Below are positions 27,951 to 36,917 of a stretch of 64,000 nucleotides of DNA, piece by piece. The notes under the pieces were generated by a model. It was given only the letters and a program-made list of their open reading frames with translations. It was not told where the DNA came from and did no database searches. The DNA is from Bog-756 sp963833585. GTDB lineage: Bacteria; Actinomycetota; Acidimicrobiia; Acidimicrobiales; RAAP-2. Position 1 is the stretch's first letter. Every line of letters starts with the position of its first letter. The stretch is from contig CAWHYF010000005.1 of assembly GCA_963833585.1 (NCBI GenBank), forward strand, positions 682,001 through 746,000. Reading direction: 5' to 3'. Position numbers and translations under genes: made by a program.

Positions 27951-29228
27951 TCAGCCGAAGGACACCAGGTGGTAGTTCTTCTTGCCGCTCCTGAGCACCA
28001 GGTAGCGCCCGGCCACCAGATCGTCGGTCCGGAGGGTGCGGCCGGCGTCGGTCTCCCGTCGGTTGTTGACGTAGGCGCCCCCCTGGTCGACCATGGTCCG
28101 GGCCCGCCCACGGGACGGGGACAGGCCCGTCTCCACCAGCAGATCCACCAGTGGCACACCGTGGCCGTCGAGGCGGGAACGGGGCAAGGGGGTGGAGGGG
28201 GCCTCGGCGAACACCTCGAGGATCGACCGTTGGTCCAGCTGGGTGAGGTCTTCGCTGAACAGGGCGGCGGCGGCCTGCTCGGCCCGCCGGGTCTCGGCAC
28301 TGCCGTGCACCAGCGTGGACACCTGGCGGGCCAGCTCCCGTTGGGCCTCCCGGCGCTCGGGACGGTCGACGGTGGCCTGGTCGAGCATCTCGATGGCCTC
28401 CCGGTCGAGGAACGTGAGGTAACGGAGGTAGGTCCCCACCACGGCGTCCTCACTGCGCAGGAAGAACTGGTACAGCTGGTACGGGCTGGTCCGCTCGGCG
28501 TCGAGCCACACCGTGCCGGACTCGGTCTTTCCGAACTTGGTCCCATCGGCCTTGACCAACAGCGGGGTGGTGAGGCCCCACACCTCGTCCTGTCGGACCT
28601 TGCGCACGAGTTCGATGCCCACGGTGATGTTCCCCCACTGGTCGCTGCCCCCGAGCTGCAGACGACACCCGTAGGCGTCGAAGAGGTGGAGGAAGTCATA
28701 GGCCTGCAACAGCATGTAGGTGAACTCGGTGTAGGAGATGCCCTGGTCGGCGCGCTCGAGCCGCGACTTGACCGAGTCCTTGGCCACCATCTGGTTGACG
28801 GTGAAGTGCTTGCCCACCTGGCGCAGGAACTCGAAGAGCGGCATCGGTTCGAGCCAGTCGGCGTTGTTGACCAGGAGGGCACGGCCGGAGCCGGTGAAGT
28901 CGAGGAACCGTTCGAGCTGGGCACGGATCCCGGCCAGGTTGGATCGGAGCTCGTCGTGGGTCAGCAGGGTCCGCTCCTCGGACTTCCCTCCCGGATCACC
29001 GACGAAGCCGGTCCCGCCACCCGCCAGGGCGATGGGACGGTGCCCGGCCAGCTGCAGGCGGCGGAGGTTGCAGATCTGCAGCAGGTGACCGACGTGCAGG
29101 CTGTCGGCAGTGGGGTCGAATCCGCTGTAGGCGGTGAGCTGATCGGTGTCCAGCCGTTGCTCGAGACCGGGGTCGGTCATCTGGTGGACCAGCCCCCGAA
29201 ATCGGAGGTCCTCGGAGATGTGGGCCAT
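27951..29228 (-). CDS. tyrS: Tyrosyl-tRNA synthetase
   Basis: Charges tRNA-Tyr. The 425-residue class I synthetase has AYSGFDPTADSLHVGHLL (HIGH-like HVGH near residue 45), GGTGFVGDPGGKSEER, VNNADWLEPM, QAYDFLHLFDAYGCRLQLGGSDQWGNI (split across residues about 175-200) and the KMSKS-type loop ADGTKFGKTESG. A C-terminal S4 RNA-binding domain follows (SPSRGRARTMVDQGGAYVNN). This KFGKT version is typical of the bacterial TyrRS subgroup. The ATG at 29228 fits both the conserved length and a leaderless-type hexamer. Confidence 0.96.
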   Translation of the reverse strand: MAHISEDLRFRGLVHQMTDPGLEQRLDTDQLTAYSGFDPTADSLHVGHLLQICNLRRLQLAGHRPIALAGGGTGFVGDPGGKSEERTLLTHDELRSNLAGIRAQLERFLDFTGSGRALLVNNADWLEPMPLFEFLRQVGKHFTVNQMVAKDSVKSRLERADQGISYTEFTYMLLQAYDFLHLFDAYGCRLQLGGSDQWGNITVGIELVRKVRQDEVWGLTTPLLVKADGTKFGKTESGTVWLDAERTSPYQLYQFFLRSEDAVVGTYLRYLTFLDREAIEMLDQATVDRPERREAQRELARQVSTLVHGSAETRRAEQAAAALFSEDLTQLDQRSILEVFAEAPSTPLPRSRLDGHGVPLVDLLVETGLSPSRGRARTMVDQGGAYVNNRRETDAGRTLRTDDLVAGRYLVLRSGKKNYHLVSFG

Positions 29229-29240
29229 GGGCTCAGCCTG
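29229..29240 (-). promoter_or_regulatory. Possible leaderless promoter of tyrS
   Basis: Minus strand CAGGCT (29240-29235), 6 nt (GAGCCC), ATG. The first base is C rather than T, so this is a weaker member of the set. Confidence 0.4.
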
Positions 29241-29380
29241 CCACGTCACCACACCGCCGTCGGTCCTCCGTGCGAGCCCGCCGTCGGCTGCCGCGCTCCG
29301 GCCCACACTACGATCGAGGCTCGGCCCGGCGATGCCCGCCGCACATCCACCCCCTCCACCACGTCGGCCAGGAGCTTTCG

Positions 29381-30727
29381 TTGCCCAACCCGTACCTGCA
29401 CGGCAACTACGCACCGACGCTGGTCGAGCGCAGCGACGACCACCCGCTGCCGGTGACCGGGGTGATCCCCCCCGACCTCTGCGGCCAGCTGCTGCGCAAC
29501 GGTCCCAATCCCGCCGCGGTCCCCGCCGACGAGTCCGACTATCACTGGTTCTCCGGCGACGGGATGATCCATGCCATCACCCTGTCCGAGGGCCGGGCCG
29601 AGGGCTACCGGAACCGGTGGGTCCGGACCCGGGCGCTCGCCGCCCAGGTGGAGACGCCGCCGCCGGCCGGTCCGAGCGAGCCCATCGACGGGCCGGCCAA
29701 CACCCATGTGATCCGCCATGCCGGCACGACACTGGCTCTGGTGGAGTCGGGCTTCCCCCACGCCGTCTCCCCCGACCTCAGTCGCGCCCGCATCCACGAC
29801 TTCGACGGCGGCCTGGCCTCGCCGATGACCGCCCACCCCAAGGTCGATCCGGTCACCGGCGAGCTCCACTTCTTCGGATGTGACGTCTTCGGGCCCCCGT
29901 TCCTCCGCTACCACGTGGTGGACGGGTCCGGGGCGTTGGTCCGCACCGAGGCCGTCGACATCCCCCGGGCCACGATGATCCACGACTTCGGTGTGACCGC
30001 CTCCCGGGTGGTCTTCCTCGACCTTCCCATCCTCTTCGACCTGGACATGGCGGCCGGGGGCCGATCCCTGCCCTACCGCTGGGTCCCCGAAGCCGGGGCC
30101 CGGATCGGGGTGATGCCCCGCGGCGGGGGGGACCCGGACATCCGGTGGATCGGGATCGACCCGGTCTACGTCTTCCACGTCCTGAACGCCTATGACGACG
30201 GCGACACCGTGGTCATGGACGTCATCCGCTACGACCGCGCCTTCGACACCGACCCCGGCCAGCCCGTCTCGTCGGTCCTCCCCTCCCTGGCCCGTTGGAC
30301 CGTCGATCTGACGGCGGGACGGATCGCCGAGCGGCGACTCGATGACGTTCCGGTCGAGTTCCCCCGCATCGACGATTCCGTGGCCGGACTCCCCCACCGC
30401 TACGGCTACTGCGTCCGACTGGGTGACCGGGCCGAGGAACCCAGCCAGCTGGGCCTGGTCCAGTACGACCTGGCCCACGACCGGTCCGTCCGCTTCGACC
30501 CCGGACCGCACCGGTTCCCGGGCGAGGCGGTGTTCGTCCGGGCGGCCGACGGCCGGGCCGAGGACGAGGGGTGGGTCCTCTCGGTGGTCTACGACGCCAC
30601 CACCGACACCAGCGACCTGGTCATTCTGGATGCCACCGCGTTCGCCGGACCGCCGGTGGCCACCGTCCACCTGCCCGGCCGGGTCCCCTTCGGATTCCAC
30701 GGTTCGTGGCTGCCCGTCGACTCGTGA
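29381..30727 (+). CDS. Carotenoid cleavage oxygenase family protein
   Basis: Non-haem iron dioxygenase of the carotenoid oxygenase (RPE65/CCD) family, 448 residues; such enzymes cut carotenoids, apocarotenoids or stilbenes. The four iron-binding histidines can be placed: GPANTHVIRH, MTAHPKVDPVTGELHFFG, MIHDFGVTASRVVFLD and GFHGSWLP at the C-terminus. The N-terminal LRNGPNPA and WFSGDGMIHAI are also family marks. The start is read as TTG at 29381 because AGGAG lies 7 nt upstream and no ATG/GTG is near. A TACGAT box at 29309 could be its -10, giving a leader of about 60 nt. It is divergent from tyrS. Confidence 0.9.
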   Translation: MPNPYLHGNYAPTLVERSDDHPLPVTGVIPPDLCGQLLRNGPNPAAVPADESDYHWFSGDGMIHAITLSEGRAEGYRNRWVRTRALAAQVETPPPAGPSEPIDGPANTHVIRHAGTTLALVESGFPHAVSPDLSRARIHDFDGGLASPMTAHPKVDPVTGELHFFGCDVFGPPFLRYHVVDGSGALVRTEAVDIPRATMIHDFGVTASRVVFLDLPILFDLDMAAGGRSLPYRWVPEAGARIGVMPRGGGDPDIRWIGIDPVYVFHVLNAYDDGDTVVMDVIRYDRAFDTDPGQPVSSVLPSLARWTVDLTAGRIAERRLDDVPVEFPRIDDSVAGLPHRYGYCVRLGDRAEEPSQLGLVQYDLAHDRSVRFDPGPHRFPGEAVFVRAADGRAEDEGWVLSVVYDATTDTSDLVILDATAFAGPPVATVHLPGRVPFGFHGSWLPVDS

Positions 30728-30757
30728 CCAGGTACTCCGGCCGAGGGTGACACCAGC

Positions 30758-30771
30758 CGGGGGCTCCCCCG
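30758..30771 (+). terminator. Possible weak hairpin after the carotenoid oxygenase gene
   Basis: CGGGG-GCTC-CCCCG forms a short GC stem 30 bp past the stop. No U-run follows, so its role as a terminator is uncertain. Confidence 0.25.
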
Positions 30772-30858
30772 TGGGAAACTGACCCGTCCCCCTCAGCCCG
30801 GGTCGGCACCCCCGCCGAGCCGCTTCCCCCGAGCCCGACCCGCCAGACCCCTGACATC

Positions 30859-32235
30859 GTGCCCCCGAACGACCCGCCCAGATCGAGCGCCTCCCGTCCC
30901 ACCGGACGATCGTCCGGTCTACCGACCGGCCATCCGCGCGCCTCGGGGCCGCCCCCCGGACGCCGCCCACAGCCGGAGTTCTCCGGACCCATTCTGAGCG
31001 GGCAGGTGGCGATCCCCTCCAAGCGGGAGCGCCGCCGGGCCATGAAGCGACGCCGGCCGGCCGGGCAGCGGGTCCTCCGGGGCCTGGTCGGCGTGGTGGT
31101 GGCCTTGCTGGTCGTGGTGGCCCTGGGCTACGGCTACTTCCGCTACCAGTGGAGCAAGGTCTCCTCGGCGGCCTGCGCCACCTGCGTGGCCGCCGCCAAC
31201 GGGGCCCCCTACAACGTGCTCCTGATCGGGTCGGACAGCCGGGCGGGGGAGACGGCGGCCCAGGCCCTGCAGTTCGGTAACGCCACCAACGCCGGCGGTC
31301 AGCGGAGTGACACCATCAAGATCGTCCACGTCGACCCGGCGTCGGGCACCGCCTCGACCCTGTCCATCCCCCGGGACACCTACGTCACGCTCTCGGGCCT
31401 GCCCGCCGACAGTCAGCTGTCCAGCGAGAACAAGATCAACGCCTCGTTCGCCGGCGGTCCGGACGCCCTGATCAAGACCATCCAGAACACCTTCGGCATC
31501 CCCATCAACCACTACATCGAGATCAGCTTCTTCGGCCTGCAGGACGCGGTCAACGCGCTCGGAGGCATCTCGATGGACTTCCCCTACCCGGTCCGGGACC
31601 ACAACCGCAACACGGGAGTCAACGAGTCCGGGCTCGATGTGACCCGGGCCGGCTGTCAGGTGCTCGACGGTTCCGAGGCACTGGCGCTGTCGCGGTCCCG
31701 GTACTTCGAGTACTACAAGGACGGTGAATGGATGCAGGACGGCAGCTCGGACATCGGTCGGATCCAGCGCCAGAACCTGATCATCGCGGCGGCCCTGAAC
31801 AAGGCCAAGGGAACCTACAACCCGCTGCGACTCAACTCGTTGCTCACCTCGGTGGTCCACGACTTCAGCAAGGACAACGGCCTCACCCCCAACGATCTGT
31901 TCGCCCTGGCCGAGCGGTACCACGCCTTCTCCGGGTCCCAGCTGCAGTCGTTCACCCTGCCGACGGCACCGGGGGTCACACCGGGGAACTCGGATGTGGA
32001 AGTGGTCCAGCCCGACGAGGCCTCCCAGATGATCACCCAATTCCTCGGAGGGCCGTTCGCTCCGATCGTCACCCCGCCGCTCGACGCCGACGGCACACCG
32101 CTGAGCATGCCGGTGGCCACCACCGCCCCGCCCAGCACGGCCGCCCCGACTGCCACCGGCGGCTCCAAGAACGTCACGGCCACCACCGCGCCGGCCCAGT
32201 CGAACATCCCGTCCTACGATCCCCGCGCCTGCTGA
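30859..32235 (+). CDS. LytR-CpsA-Psr family cell-wall polymer ligase
   Basis: Transfers lipid-linked wall polymers onto peptidoglycan outside the membrane. The 458-residue protein has a Pro/Arg-rich cytoplasmic N-terminus (about 75 residues), one membrane helix (VLRGLVGVVVALLVVVALGY) and the extracellular LCP domain: YNVLLIGSDSRAGE, QRSDTIKIVHVDP (Asp/Arg site), TLSIPRDTYVTL, SSENKINASFAGGP, VNALGGISMDFPYPVRD and ALALSRSRYFEYY. A Thr/Ala/Pro-rich low-complexity tail follows. The start is GTG, with no clear Shine-Dalgarno. Its 3' end overlaps the 3' end of the convergent menD by 22 bp. Confidence 0.93.
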   Translation: MPPNDPPRSSASRPTGRSSGLPTGHPRASGPPPGRRPQPEFSGPILSGQVAIPSKRERRRAMKRRRPAGQRVLRGLVGVVVALLVVVALGYGYFRYQWSKVSSAACATCVAAANGAPYNVLLIGSDSRAGETAAQALQFGNATNAGGQRSDTIKIVHVDPASGTASTLSIPRDTYVTLSGLPADSQLSSENKINASFAGGPDALIKTIQNTFGIPINHYIEISFFGLQDAVNALGGISMDFPYPVRDHNRNTGVNESGLDVTRAGCQVLDGSEALALSRSRYFEYYKDGEWMQDGSSDIGRIQRQNLIIAAALNKAKGTYNPLRLNSLLTSVVHDFSKDNGLTPNDLFALAERYHAFSGSQLQSFTLPTAPGVTPGNSDVEVVQPDEASQMITQFLGGPFAPIVTPPLDADGTPLSMPVATTAPPSTAAPTATGGSKNVTATTAPAQSNIPSYDPRAC

Positions 32236-34049
32236 GACCGCCGGCTGACCGCTTCCACGATGGCGGCGTTGACCTCGTGATGGCAGGTGACGTTGGCCCT
32301 GCGGTCGGGCAGCCGGATCCGGATCACCGCCCGACCTCCCCGGCCCACCCGACGGACCAGCGCCGCCTCCAGTCCGTCCCCTGCCGGACCCACCTCATCG
32401 ACGGGCCATCCGAACCCGGCCGCCACGGCGGCGGGATCGGGTCCCTGCGGGGTACCGAACAGGGACTCGAAGGTGTCCGGAGCCAGCTGGTCCGCCGGGG
32501 GGAGGAAGGAGAAGATCCCACCTCCCCGGTTGTCGGCCACCACCACGGTCAGGTCCGTCTCGACCCCTTCGGCCACCGACAGTGCCGAGGCGTCGTGGAG
32601 GAACGCCAGATCGCCGACCAGGGCCACCGTCGGTCCGCCGTCGGCCAGCGCCACACCGACGGCCGTCGACACCACGCCGTCGATGCCGTTGGCGCCGCGG
32701 TTGGCCAGCACCCGGGGCGGTCGCAGGCGGGGTCCGGCGAATGACTCCAGGTCCCGTACCGGCATGGACGACGACACCACCAGGGTGGCGCCGTCGGGGA
32801 GGGCGGCATACAGCCGGTGGGCCAGCGACGGTTCGGTCAGTGCGGTCGCCGACACCGATCGGCCCAGCCGGTCGGTGAGGACCCCACGGGCCAGCTCCTC
32901 AGCCGCCTGCCACTCGGCGGTCCACCCCCCCGGGCCGGGTGCCATCGACCCGGCGGGGCCCGGTCCTCGGCCCTGCCGGGCCACCTCGGCCGCGAACAGG
33001 CCGGGGTCGGCCCGGATGAACTCGGCCACCTCGCGCTCGGGATCGGGCCAGCGGTCGAATGGGTCGACCACCATGCAGGTGGCGCCCTCGCCGATGGACC
33101 GGGAGAGGAAGCCGTTGACCACCTTGGACACCCAGCGCTCCCCCAGGCGGACGATGACCTCGGGCCGGTGCCGGGCGGCGAAGGGTTCCGACCGCAGGAT
33201 GCCGTCGGCGGTCCCGATCACCCCGGCCACCGGCTGTCGAAGTCCGGAACGAGGGTCCGCCAGCACCGGCCACCCGAGGACCGCGGCCATGGCCAGCACG
33301 GCGGCGGGCTCGCCACATCCTGCGCCGGCCACCACCAGACCCCGCGTGCCGGGCCGGAACCGTCCCGCCTCCACCTGGTCCCGGACCCACCCTCGGTCGG
33401 GGGGGCGGAGACCGGCCCGCACGGTGTGCCAGGAACCCCCGTGCCCACGACCCGGGCTGATCCCACCGCCGGCCGCAGGATCACCGAGCAACGGTTCGCG
33501 GAAGGGCAGGTTCAGGTGAACCGGACCCGGTCCGGACCCCTCCGAGGTGGCCCCGGCCACCGCCCGGGCGGCCAGCGAGCGCCACGTGGCCCTGGTGGCG
33601 TTGGCGGCCAGGCCGGGGTCGGCGAACCACCGCACCGACCGACCGTAGAGATGGTGCTGGTCGATGGTCTGGGGCGCACCCACGTCGCGCAGCTCCGGTG
33701 GACGGTCGGCGGTGCAGACGATCATGGGAACCCGGGCCAGGTCGGCCTCCACCACGGCGGCGTGCAACTCAGCCGCGGCGGTTCCGCTGGTGGTCAGCAC
33801 CACGGCAGGGCGGCCGGTGACCAGGCCCAGACCGATCCCCGTGAATCCGGCGGAGCGTTCATCGAGCCGGACGTGGACGGCCACCCCCCGGTGCGCCGCC
33901 AGGGCCAACGCCAGCGGGGTGGACCTCGACCCTGGGCACACCACGGCGTGCGCCACCCCACCCCGGGCCCATTCGTCCACCAAGGTCGCGGCGAAGGCCG
34001 CCTGGACGTCGGCACCGCCGGGACCGGGCGGATCGCTCGCTACGCTCAC
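32214..34049 (-). CDS. menD: SEPHCHC synthase (MenD, menaquinone synthesis)
   Basis: ThDP enzyme that adds a succinyl-semialdehyde unit from 2-oxoglutarate to isochorismate. About 611 residues: HAVVCPGSRSTPLALALAAH and VRLDERSAGFTGIGLGLVTG (catalytic Glu in DERSA), TTSGTAAAELHAAVVEAD, MIVCTADRPPELRDVGAPQTIDQ, LNLPFREPL, VVSSSMPVRDLESF, LANRGANGIDGVVSTAVG and the ThDP motif VALVGDLAFLHD ... VVVADNRGGGIFSFLP. GTG at 34049 is preferred, as the in-frame ATG/GTG codons further up lack homologous sequence. Only 11 bp lie between this start and that of the divergent menH. Confidence 0.95.
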   Translation of the reverse strand: MSVASDPPGPGGADVQAAFAATLVDEWARGGVAHAVVCPGSRSTPLALALAAHRGVAVHVRLDERSAGFTGIGLGLVTGRPAVVLTTSGTAAAELHAAVVEADLARVPMIVCTADRPPELRDVGAPQTIDQHHLYGRSVRWFADPGLAANATRATWRSLAARAVAGATSEGSGPGPVHLNLPFREPLLGDPAAGGGISPGRGHGGSWHTVRAGLRPPDRGWVRDQVEAGRFRPGTRGLVVAGAGCGEPAAVLAMAAVLGWPVLADPRSGLRQPVAGVIGTADGILRSEPFAARHRPEVIVRLGERWVSKVVNGFLSRSIGEGATCMVVDPFDRWPDPEREVAEFIRADPGLFAAEVARQGRGPGPAGSMAPGPGGWTAEWQAAEELARGVLTDRLGRSVSATALTEPSLAHRLYAALPDGATLVVSSSMPVRDLESFAGPRLRPPRVLANRGANGIDGVVSTAVGVALADGGPTVALVGDLAFLHDASALSVAEGVETDLTVVVADNRGGGIFSFLPPADQLAPDTFESLFGTPQGPDPAAVAAGFGWPVDEVGPAGDGLEAALVRRVGRGGRAVIRIRLPDRRANVTCHHEVNAAIVEAVSRRSQQARGS

Positions 34050-34060
34050 CGGGGAATTCC

Positions 34061-34864
34061 ATGCCGACCGCACCGCCGCCACCACCGCTGCTCCACCACC
34101 AGGTCGAAGGGGTCGGACCGCGACTGGTGATGGCCCACGGCTTCACCCAGACGTCGCGGGTGTGGGGCTCGATCGATCGGGCCCTGGCCCGCGCCCATCA
34201 GGTGGTGGCCGTGGACATGCCCGGCCACGGGGGGTCGTCGGAGGTGGCCTCGACCCTGGTCGATGGGGCGCTCGAGCTGGCCCGGGTGGGCGGCCGGGCG
34301 GCCTACCTCGGGTACTCGATGGGGGCCCGGTTCTGCCTCCATCTGGCCCTGGCCCGCCCCGACCTGGTCGACTCGCTGATCCTGATCTCGGGTACCGGGG
34401 GCATCGACGACCCCGGCGAGCGTCGCGCCCGCCGACGCTCCGACGAGGCCTTGGCCGACCGGCTCGATCCGTCGACCCCGGGTGCCACCGCTCTCACGGT
34501 CGAGGAGTTCCTGGACCGGTGGATGGCCGGTCCGCTCTTCGCCGAGATCAGCCCCGAGGCCGCCGGGCTGGACGAGCGCCGGCGCAACACCGGCGCCGGG
34601 CTGGCCTCCAGCCTGCGTCGGGCCGGCACCGGGACGCAGCTGCCGTTGTGGGGGATGCTGGACCGGCTGGCGATGCCGGTGCTCGTGGTGTGCGGCGAAC
34701 GGGACCAGAAGTTCACCGCGCTCGGGACCCGGATGGTCAGGGCCATCGGAGCCAACGCCAGCCTGGCCGTGGTGCCCCGGACCGGCCACTCGCCCCACCT
34801 GCAGGACCCCGACGCCGTGGCCGGGAGGATCCTGGCCCACCTCGGACGGGCCACCGCCGACTGA
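34061..34864 (+). CDS. menH: Alpha/beta hydrolase, probable MenH
   Basis: Hydrolase-fold protein, 267 residues, probably removing pyruvate from SEPHCHC to give SHCHC. Evidence: LVMAHGFTQTSRVWGSIDRAL (oxyanion HGF), VAVDMPGHGGSSE, the nucleophile elbow YLGYSMGARFCLHLA, LVVCGERDQKF with the acid residue, and PRTGHSPHLQDPD with the catalytic His. The fold alone does not prove the substrate; position between menD and menA, with menB and menE nearby, makes MenH the likely role. A TACGCT box lies 14 nt before the ATG, implying a very short leader. Confidence 0.82.
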   Translation: MPTAPPPPPLLHHQVEGVGPRLVMAHGFTQTSRVWGSIDRALARAHQVVAVDMPGHGGSSEVASTLVDGALELARVGGRAAYLGYSMGARFCLHLALARPDLVDSLILISGTGGIDDPGERRARRRSDEALADRLDPSTPGATALTVEEFLDRWMAGPLFAEISPEAAGLDERRRNTGAGLASSLRRAGTGTQLPLWGMLDRLAMPVLVVCGERDQKFTALGTRMVRAIGANASLAVVPRTGHSPHLQDPDAVAGRILAHLGRATAD

Positions 34865-34878
34865 CCCCGAGCGCCCGG

Positions 34879-35886
34879 TCATCCCGGCCCGGCGAGCTGG
34901 GACAGCGGGATCCACAGCCAGAGGGCGACGGCCAGGAGGACCCCGAAGGCCAGCTGCAGTCGACCGGTGGCGGCCAGCACCGGCAGGAGGGCCCGGCCCT
35001 CGGCGTCGCTCCGCACCAGACGGATCGGTCTGGCCGCCAGGGGAAGGGCCACCAGCGGCAGGAGGGCGGTGGCCGGGCGGGCCGAGTGGACGGCTCCGGT
35101 CAGCGAGAGCAGGGCCCACCCGGCCACCCCGGCGAACGGCACTCCCAGGCAGGCCACGTACAGCCAGCCGGCACGTCGGCGGCCCACCCGGACGGCCACG
35201 GTGCGTTTGCCGGACGGCCCGTCCGAGGCGATGTCGCGCAGGTTGTTGGCCAACAGCAGCGCCGTGGCCAGCAGGCCGACCGCCCCGGCGGCGAACCACA
35301 CCACCGGTGCGTCGAGGCGCAGGGTCTGGACGTAGAAGGTGCCCACGGTGGCCACCAGCCCGAAGAAGACGAACACGAACACCTCTCCCAGTCCGGCATA
35401 GCCGTAGGGCCGGGGACCGCCGGTGTAGAACCACCCGGCCAGCAGGCAGGCTGCGCCCACCGCCAAGACCCACCACGACGTGGCCCAGGCCAGCCCGAGG
35501 CCGACCAGCCCGGCCAGGCCGAAGGACCCCAACGCCGCCCGCTTCACGGCCCCGGGGGGGGCCAGGCCGGTCGCCACCAGACGCACCGGGCCCACCCGGG
35601 CATCGTCGGTGCCCCGGACGCCGTCGGAGTAGTCGTTGGCGAAGTTGGTCCCGATCTGGATGGCCAGGGCCACCACCAAGGCACCCAGCGCGCACCACCA
35701 GGCGTCGACCCGGGGTGCGGGACCGACCGGGAGGCCACCCAGCCGGTGGCTCCAGGGATGGGCCGCGGCCGTACCCACCAGCACCGGGACGATCGCAGCC
35801 GGCAGCGTCCGGGGCCTCGCCCCCAGCACCCATCGTTTGATCGGACCCGGCACCGGGACGACCACCGCGGGACGGTCGACGGTCAC
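34879..35886 (-). CDS. menA: 1,4-dihydroxy-2-naphthoate polyprenyltransferase (MenA)
   Basis: Integral membrane UbiA-family prenyltransferase that attaches the isoprenoid tail and forms demethylmenaquinone. In the 335-residue protein WVLGARPRTLPAAIVPVLVG is the MenA N-terminal signature, QIGTNFANDYSDGVRGTDD the first Asp-rich Mg-diphosphate site, LANNLRDIASDGPSGKRTVAVRVG the second. Eight or nine hydrophobic helices alternate through the protein. The start is GTG. It lies 28 bp downstream of menB on the same strand, so the two form a small operon. Confidence 0.94.
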   Translation of the reverse strand: MTVDRPAVVVPVPGPIKRWVLGARPRTLPAAIVPVLVGTAAAHPWSHRLGGLPVGPAPRVDAWWCALGALVVALAIQIGTNFANDYSDGVRGTDDARVGPVRLVATGLAPPGAVKRAALGSFGLAGLVGLGLAWATSWWVLAVGAACLLAGWFYTGGPRPYGYAGLGEVFVFVFFGLVATVGTFYVQTLRLDAPVVWFAAGAVGLLATALLLANNLRDIASDGPSGKRTVAVRVGRRRAGWLYVACLGVPFAGVAGWALLSLTGAVHSARPATALLPLVALPLAARPIRLVRSDAEGRALLPVLAATGRLQLAFGVLLAVALWLWIPLSQLAGPG

Positions 35887-35914
35887 GGCGCGGCCCCCTG
35901 GCCCGGGCCGCGCC

Positions 35915-36877
35915 TCACGGCCGGCGGGGGAAGCGACCGAACTCCGGGGGCCGGTGCTCCCGGAAGGCGTTGCGACCCTCCTGGCCCTCCTCGCTCATAT
36001 AGAACAGCATGGTGGCATCGCCGGCGAACTGTTGCAGTCCGGCCAGGCCGTCGTCGGCGGCGTGGAGCCCTCCCTTCAACATCCGGAGGGCCAGGGGTGA
36101 CAGCGAGAGCATCTGGCGACACCACGCCACGGTCTCCTGCTCCAGCTGGGCCAAGGGGACCACCTCGTTGACCAGTCCCCACCGCAGAGCGGTGGCGGCG
36201 TCGTACTGTCGGCAGAGGAACCAGACCTCCTTGGCCCGCTTCAGCCCGATGGTACGGGCCAGCAGGCTGGCCCCGTACCCTCCATCGAAGCTGCCCACCT
36301 TGGGCCCGGTCTGGCCGAATCGGGCGTTGTCGGCCGCGATGGAGAGGTCGCAGACCAGATGGAGGATGTGTCCGCCGCCGATGGCATAGCCGGCCACCAT
36401 GGCCACCACCGGTTTGGGCAGACGCCGGATCTGGATCTGGAGGTCCAGCACGTTGAGCCGCCCGATCCCCTGCTGCGCCACTTCGTCGTCGCCGAGGTAG
36501 CCGTCGTCGCCGCGGATGGTCTGGTCCCCTCCCGAACAGAAGGCGTCGGGGCCCCGGCCGGTCAGGATGACCGCGCCCACCGACGGATCGTCCCGCGCCC
36601 GGTTGAAGGCATCGGCCAGCTCGAAGAGCGTCTGGGGCCGGAACGCATTCCGGACCTCGGGCCGGGCGATGGTGAGTTTGGCCATGCCCTCGCCCACGTC
36701 GAACGTGATGTCGCGGTAGTCACCCCGCCGCTCCCAGTCCGGGAGCGGGAGGGCACGGAACCGGTCCACCGGATCGACGGGCGACCCGGTGATCACGGTG
36801 GGGACGGGGGCCGGCATCCCGGTGCCGCCGGGCTCGTCCGGCTCGTCCGGCTCTGGCGCAACCATTCGACCATTCAC
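35915..36877 (-). CDS. menB: 1,4-dihydroxy-2-naphthoyl-CoA synthase
   Basis: Crotonase-fold enzyme that closes the second ring of the naphthoquinone. Typical MenB parts: YRDITFDVGEGMAKLTIARPEVRNAFRP (split; EVRNAFRP is the crotonase entry), FCSGGDQTIRGDDGY, the oxyanion strand VVAMVAGYAIGGGHILHLVCDLSIA (first half), FGQTGPKVGSFDGGYGASLLAR and AKEVWFLCRQYDAATALRWGLVNEVVP. At 320 residues it is a little long because of an acidic N-terminal extension of about 35 residues; an in-frame ATG at 36865 or a later one may be the true start. It is divergent from menE. Confidence 0.95.
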   Translation of the reverse strand: MNGRMVAPEPDEPDEPGGTGMPAPVPTVITGSPVDPVDRFRALPLPDWERRGDYRDITFDVGEGMAKLTIARPEVRNAFRPQTLFELADAFNRARDDPSVGAVILTGRGPDAFCSGGDQTIRGDDGYLGDDEVAQQGIGRLNVLDLQIQIRRLPKPVVAMVAGYAIGGGHILHLVCDLSIAADNARFGQTGPKVGSFDGGYGASLLARTIGLKRAKEVWFLCRQYDAATALRWGLVNEVVPLAQLEQETVAWCRQMLSLSPLALRMLKGGLHAADDGLAGLQQFAGDATMLFYMSEEGQEGRNAFREHRPPEFGRFPRRP

Positions 36878-36905
36878 TCCTAGAGTTGCTACTCGTACGG
36901 TCGCC

Positions 36906-36917
36906 TAGGCTAGCCCC
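36906..36917 (+). promoter_or_regulatory. Leaderless promoter of menE
   Basis: TAGGCT (36906-36911), 6 nt (agcccc), ATG at 36918. Confidence 0.6.
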
